Positions 59,263 to 64,000 of a DNA stretch of 64,000 nt are shown here, piece after piece. The first letter of the stretch is position 1. Each line of letters starts with the position of its first letter. The notes beneath the pieces are model-generated. The model made no database searches. It saw only the letters and a list, made by a program, of their open reading frames with translations, and was not told where the DNA came from. Position numbers and translations under genes: made by a program. The DNA lies in the NCBI GenBank assembly GCA_023105745.1, contig JALGQZ010000011.1, forward strand, positions 22,346,975-22,410,974, in the 5' to 3' direction. Source of the DNA: Austropuccinia psidii. Its lineage: Eukaryota > Basidiomycota > Pucciniomycetes > Pucciniales > Sphaerophragmiaceae.

Positions 59263-60289
59263 ATTTGATTTACAAGATGGCTAATTACTTTTATGATTAT
59301 TTAAATTATTCTTTAAAAAATAGAAGATTGAATTGATTTCCTCTTCAATTTGAATTGAATTTTGATATATGATTTTATGAATTATTCTAATTACATGGTA
59401 TTATTCATCAATACTTTTATTTACAGCTATCACTTTTGAATCTTAATTTCTAACCAAATTTTGGGAGAAATGTTTAAGCAATTTATGATTTAATAAATGA
59501 TAAAAGGAACTATAAAAGGATAAACTCAAAAAATAGAAATCAATTTCTTTAGTAATTAAATTTTGTGTAATATAATTTGGAATTATCTCTCCTTATTATT
59601 AAATGAAATCAAAATGTACAATCACATATTTTTTTCTTTTTCATATGATCTAATTCTTTGCATTTTTGAGATTTTTTCATTCTTTTTATTAACATAAACT
59701 CCTTTTTAAACTTTTGATCATTTAAATTTTTTTCTAAATTTAATATCTTTAATAATTTTGTAACTTTTAAAAAACTATCATAAGGTTTTAAAAATTTTCT
59801 TTTTTAATTTCATATTTTTGGTTATAAAGTTCAGCTTGTTTATATCATATTTTTCTTATATTTGACGCTAGTATGGAAATATTTTAAATTGAGCTTTGTA
59901 AAACTAATAAGATAAATTATCAATTTATTTTATTTTAGAAGTGTCAAGATGACTCTATGATGTGGTAATAAAAAGGCTATAGCTATGAGTGTGAAATAAA
60001 ATCAAAATTTACAAAAAGCTTAAAGGGGATCTACTATAATAATATGGTGGGGATAAATCTATTTAAATTCCTGGATGCACTGAGTAACAGTTAGTTTACT
60101 ATATTAATCACTACAATAATGAATAAAATATTTATACCCAGTTAATTTTAGGAGTACTACTGTTTTTGACAGCTTTACCATATACAAATTTCAGGAAAAG
60201 AAGATATTAGTTCTTATGTTGGTAAGTAGAAGAACCCTTTTTCCTTAATCAAGGGTATTGGGGTGTTATAAACCTTTGTGCACAGCCAC
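59263..60289. other. AT-rich intergenic region, nothing recognised
   Basis: About 1 kb of AT-rich sequence with no convincing ORF, repeat or RNA gene. Confidence 0.55.
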
Positions 60290-62055
60290 GGTGAGCCTTA
60301 GAGGTATTTTTATCTACCCAAAAGACCACAAATGATAAATTAAAATACAAATATAAATAACATAGATTTATTTATATTATAAAAATGAAAATTGAAATAT
60401 AAATACAAATTTATATTTAAAAATCAAAACTTAATTATAATTTAAAAATAAAATTACAATAAAATTTAAAATTATGAAAATTCATTTTTACTTGTAAAAA
60501 TTATGTAAAAATGAATTTTTAATAAAAATTATGAAATTAAAATATTTTTGGTAAAAATTTGTATAAAATATATTATAACTTTTTATCCAATAAATAACTA
60601 TATGAAAATTATTTCACCATTTGATTCCTCATAAACAATTAGGTGGGGTCACCTCTGAGTGAAATTTTTGTAACTCAACTCTAAATAAGCTTAAATTAAG
60701 TTTTTAGTATTTTCAATACAAAAATTTAAAATACTCAAAACTCTAATTTAATTCACACCACATGTGGTGTTAACCATCAATTTTTTTGTTAAAATTGAGG
60801 TGTTGTGTTTAGCTTAGAAGTTATGAGGAATTGAAGTATTTTCAATTGAATTCAATTGACATGTCAAAATGTGCGTGTGTATTACATAAGTGAGCTTTGA
60901 TTTACATATGAGGTATCAATTATTACTGTATTGTACTGTACAATTCGATTTAATTACATATGTAAAGTACAAGTATAATACATGATGAGGAACTAAAGGA
61001 AAAAATAAATTGGGGGGGGAAAGGAACTCTAGCTCTAAGGGGGAGCCAGACCCCCAAAATCCTTGCTGACAGGCGTGAGATGTCAAACTTCAAGCAAACG
61101 TTCATCACTTTTGTCCTGGAATTGAGTCACAGGGTCTGTGACTCCATTGATGATGAGGTTTTGATATCAACCAGGGCAGTTTTAACTGTTGCCAAGAGGG
61201 TAAACCTACCCTTAAGCTAAAACAATGTTAGTAAAAACAGTTTTAACTGGTTTCTACGCCTCTTAAACACATTCTGACGTGTTTTTAAGGCTCTAGACCA
61301 GGTATTAATATAGTAATGGCTGATTTAAGGATCTAAAATGGCTAAAACCAGCCCTTTTTTGGTCTAAACCAGGGTTCAAAGATGCCATAATTGGCTTTTC
61401 TGTTTTCAGACTTTTTTTCACGACTGAAAAGAGTAAATTTCACTTTTGGAGTAAAGAAAATTGATGGCTATAAAAGAATGTCTTCTTTGCCCCGCTTTTC
61501 TCTTCATGTTAGAATCTTTTCCTGTTATAATTAGTTTATACACTGTTAAACCAATCAATAAAAGATTCCAACCACCTTTTCTTTAAATCACTTTAAACCT
61601 TTTAACCACGTGAAAAAATCATTATAATCATTTTTACCCCTGAACCACCCCAAAAGTGAATTAAAGCATCTTTCATCACTGTTAACTTTGTCACTTTGTT
61701 TCCAAATTCACTCTGGTCACTTTTGGGCGTGTTGTTTCTTTAATATTCCTTTTAAAGACTTTGCTCTTTAATTAATTGCTTGCAGTTCCAATTGAAATTG
61801 CTCTTGAAGAAATTTCTTTTGTAGCCTTAAATATCTCTTGTAGAGTATTTTTGGATAAATTTTTATTGTTGGTAAAACAATAAATCTTTATAATATTATT
61901 GTTTTATACTAATAAAGTTATAAGAAATGAAATCGGCGTGTTTTCTCTTAAAGATAATATTTCTTACTATTTTGAATTGATTATTACCTTATACCAATTT
62001 TGAGGACAGGAAAAGTATTTGATTTTTAATCAAAGTTTCATATCCACACCTTACA
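60290..62055 (+). repeat. 5' LTR of the second family A copy
   Basis: 1766 bp, GTGAGCCTTAGAGG to ACACCTTACA. It is the reverse complement orientation of the LTRs at 35355 and 43607, more diverged from them than they are from each other. Confidence 0.93.
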
Positions 62056-62057
62056 TT

Positions 62058-62075
62058 TGGGGGCCCAGCCGTGAT
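62058..62075 (+). promoter_or_regulatory. Primer-binding site of the second family A copy
   Basis: TGGGGGCCCAGCCGTGAT, identical to the site at 43587-43604. Confidence 0.7.
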
Positions 62076-62201
62076 ATTTTACCTGTGACATATTTTTTTT
62101 ACTCTTTTTAAACCTTTTTCTCATATTGAAAAAATTTAAAAACATATAAAAAATACTTATATTAAAAAAATCCATAAAAGATAATTTTTTTCATATTATA
62201 A

Positions 62202-62277
62202 GTGAGGCTTATATTTTTATTTCTTTTTTGAAATAACCTTTTTTTACTTAATTAATTGGCTTTTTCGTTAATTTTAG
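62202..62277 (+). other. Predicted leader intron, second family A copy
   Basis: GTGAGG donor after ATTATAA and TTTTAG acceptor before TGTCTGA, matching 43459-43382. Confidence 0.5.
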
Positions 62278-62475
62278 TGTCTGATAACATGGTAAGACAA
62301 GAAAACATTGAAACAGCCTCAACAGTCACCAGCATTATCCCTGCCAGTACTGTTAATTCAGACCACAATAGTACTGTTATTGTGACTCAAAATAACCAAC
62401 CTGAACCAATATCTTCTGAATTTATTAACTTGGATATAAGTAATACCCTTCAGAAAGCTAAGAATTTGGCCAATA
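62278..62475 (+). CDS. N-terminal exon, second family A copy
   Basis: 198 nt, still open and nearly the same protein as 43381-43184, with the same acceptor and GTAAGT donor. An unspliced reading starts at the ATG of 62256 and ends at 62492. In an otherwise decayed copy, an intact exon may simply reflect its short length. Confidence 0.55.
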
Positions 62476-62544
62476 GTAAGTTTCTGACGTAAAAATACTA
62501 TTTTAAGCCTTTTTAATCATAAACTATGCCTTCAACTAGACCAG
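62476..62544 (+). other. Intron 2 with tandem acceptors, second family A copy
   Basis: GTAAGT donor at 62476. The acceptors end at 62539 and 62544, 5 nt apart, as in element A. The upstream one gives the ORF1 frame with a TAG at 62659-62661. The downstream one gives the pol frame. Confidence 0.55.
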
Positions 62545-64000
62545 GAGCCAGTTATAACCCCTCAAGCAGCTCCCAGAAAGTTAATAGACATGATTATGGC
62601 AGAAGCCAACCAGGTACAGAAGGAAAAGGGTCAGTTGATGACTTTCAAACAACTAAAATAGGTCATTCTGATGCTGATGATACCATTTTACCTTCACAAA
62701 GAGCTGATACTGCCACAAGAAGCCTCAGTGGACATATACAAAGCCAGCCAAAAAGCTTACAACAATGCACTGCAGTACAAGGAGTACCAGATCCTGGCAG
62801 ATCTGTGAAAAAACTGCATGAATTCTTACCTGACTGTGAGAAAGCTCCTGGGCCATCTTAATACTTGCAAATTGCTCAATGGATGGCATCCATTGAGGGC
62901 AAACAAAAACATGATGCTCTTGACACTAGAATGGAGGAAAAACAACCCTCCACCACCCAAACAAGTGTCAAAAACAGCCTCAGTGGCCAGAAGCAGCAAT
63001 TCCAACGTGAAAAAGCAGCCACAAACTCCAAACAAGGGCAAAGGGAAAGCACCAGCCCTAAAGCCTTGCAGCCAAGGATACAGGATGCCATGGAAAATTT
63101 ATTTCAGATGGCCAGAACCATGATGGAATTACAGAAGAAGGAGGAAGCCAGATTAAGATTCCAGAAATGATTTCTGACATATTTGACTCCATCCCAGAGT
63201 TGTATGAAGCTATAAATGACGTGAAAAAACATCTTTCTGATAAAAATTAAACCATTTGTAACAACATTGAAACAAAAAACTTAAGTCTGTGCCAAATTAA
63301 TGAAACACTTATGTGTTTTGAAAAAGTTTCAAGAACAATTAAAAGTTCCAATAATGATAATTCTTTTGGAAATAAGATAAATAAACAATCTGCCATTATT
63401 AAAGAACTAACAGACAAATGTTCTCAGTTCAATATTGATAATATAATTGAAACAAGAATGAAACATGCCATAAATATTATCAAAACAGATAACAAAATAG
63501 TCCTAGAAGACATTTCAAATTCATTTAATGAAGTAAAGACATATACAATTGCCTTGTAAAAGTGTTTTGATGCTTCACAAGAGGAAGTATCAAAATTAAC
63601 AGTGAAATTGAATCAAGTTACCACAGATAATACAAGACAATCAGAATTATGGTAAGAACTGACACATAAAGAAGACATGTATAAAGTTGAAGTAATAAAT
63701 TTAATACAAGCCTTCCAACATGAGTACAGGAATTCCCAAAGGTGTAGCAACAGTAAAATGAATGATATTGAACAAATACTGAACACCTTACCAAGAATGT
63801 CTACACCTCTTAATCAAAATGAGGGCATAAGGATCCCAAATCCACAAGTATTGGATCCTTATAGTTCACAATTAAAAAATTAATTATCCACTTATTTTCA
63901 TAACTTGGAACCATCAATGGGCCAAGCACTTTAGAAAGAAGTACCAAAACTTAAAGAATGGCCTCACTTCAGTGGTGAAGGAGAATATGACCATATGGAA
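62545..64000 (+). pseudogene. Gag-Pol 5' part, second family A copy
   Basis: Aligned with the first 500 or so codons of the element A frame. The pol frame is open to a TAA at 62859 (Gln codon in element A). It then resumes, is shifted by a deletion near 63080 and is broken again at 63248 and 63557. The last readable block, near 63950, is the gag [15 protein letters not shown] motif at the window edge. Inactive and incomplete. Confidence 0.88.

Larger units (their letters stand above)
60290..64000 (+). mobile_element. Second family A gypsy copy, older, cut by the window end
   Basis: The 5' LTR is 60290-62055, the primer site 62058-62075, and leader exons and the start of gag-pol run to the window edge. 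It has the same organisation as the element at 35355-45445 but lies on the plus strand. The first LTR base appears mutated (G for T). The coding frame has stops, for example TAA at 62859 and 63248, and a small deletion near 63080, so this copy is inactive. The 3' part lies outside the window. Confidence 0.93.

Overview
This looks like nuclear DNA of a rust fungus (Pucciniales), most likely Austropuccinia psidii or a close relative. I recognise the protein families of two Ty3/gypsy lineages, a Ty1/copia lineage and a PIF/Harbinger lineage from that group. I could not run a search, so the organism is an inference. The window is AT-rich and dominated by transposable elements. I find one convincing host gene, at the left end.

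Layout. 605-1947: a two-exon, coiled-coil, Gln/Ser-rich host protein. 3084-4500: a decayed PIF/Harbinger transposon. 6252-12532: a decayed LTR element (family D), with its 5' LTR and a broken gag; a solo LTR of family A sits inside that gag. 12533-18715: AT-rich DNA with nothing recognisable. 18716-28394: a complete Ty3/gypsy element (family B) with both LTRs, a 5-bp target duplication and a 1951-codon open reading frame. 29773-47944: a three-level nest. A solo LTR of family C was split by a Ty1/copia element (30263-47066). That copia element was itself hit by a solo LTR of family D (30935-32997) and by a complete, very young Ty3/gypsy element of family A on the minus strand (35355-45445, 1974-codon frame). 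47950-59262: an old tandem duplication holding a solo LTR of a further family (F) and a wrecked family C element. 60290-64000: the start of a second, older family A copy on the plus strand, cut by the window end.

How the gypsy elements appear to work. Families A, B and C share a 5' organisation that I read from splice signals. An untranslated first exon ends in A, and the second exon starts with TG, so splicing would build the ATG. A roughly 65-nt second intron follows. It has two 3' splice sites 2 nt (B, C) or 5 nt (A) apart. The upstream site leads into a short frame (ORF1) and the downstream site into the long Gag-Pol frame. ORF1 and the pol frame overlap for about 660 nt, and ORF1 is recognisably similar between families A and B. 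Choosing the frame by tandem acceptors is the most interesting idea here. It is an inference from sequence and needs RNA evidence.
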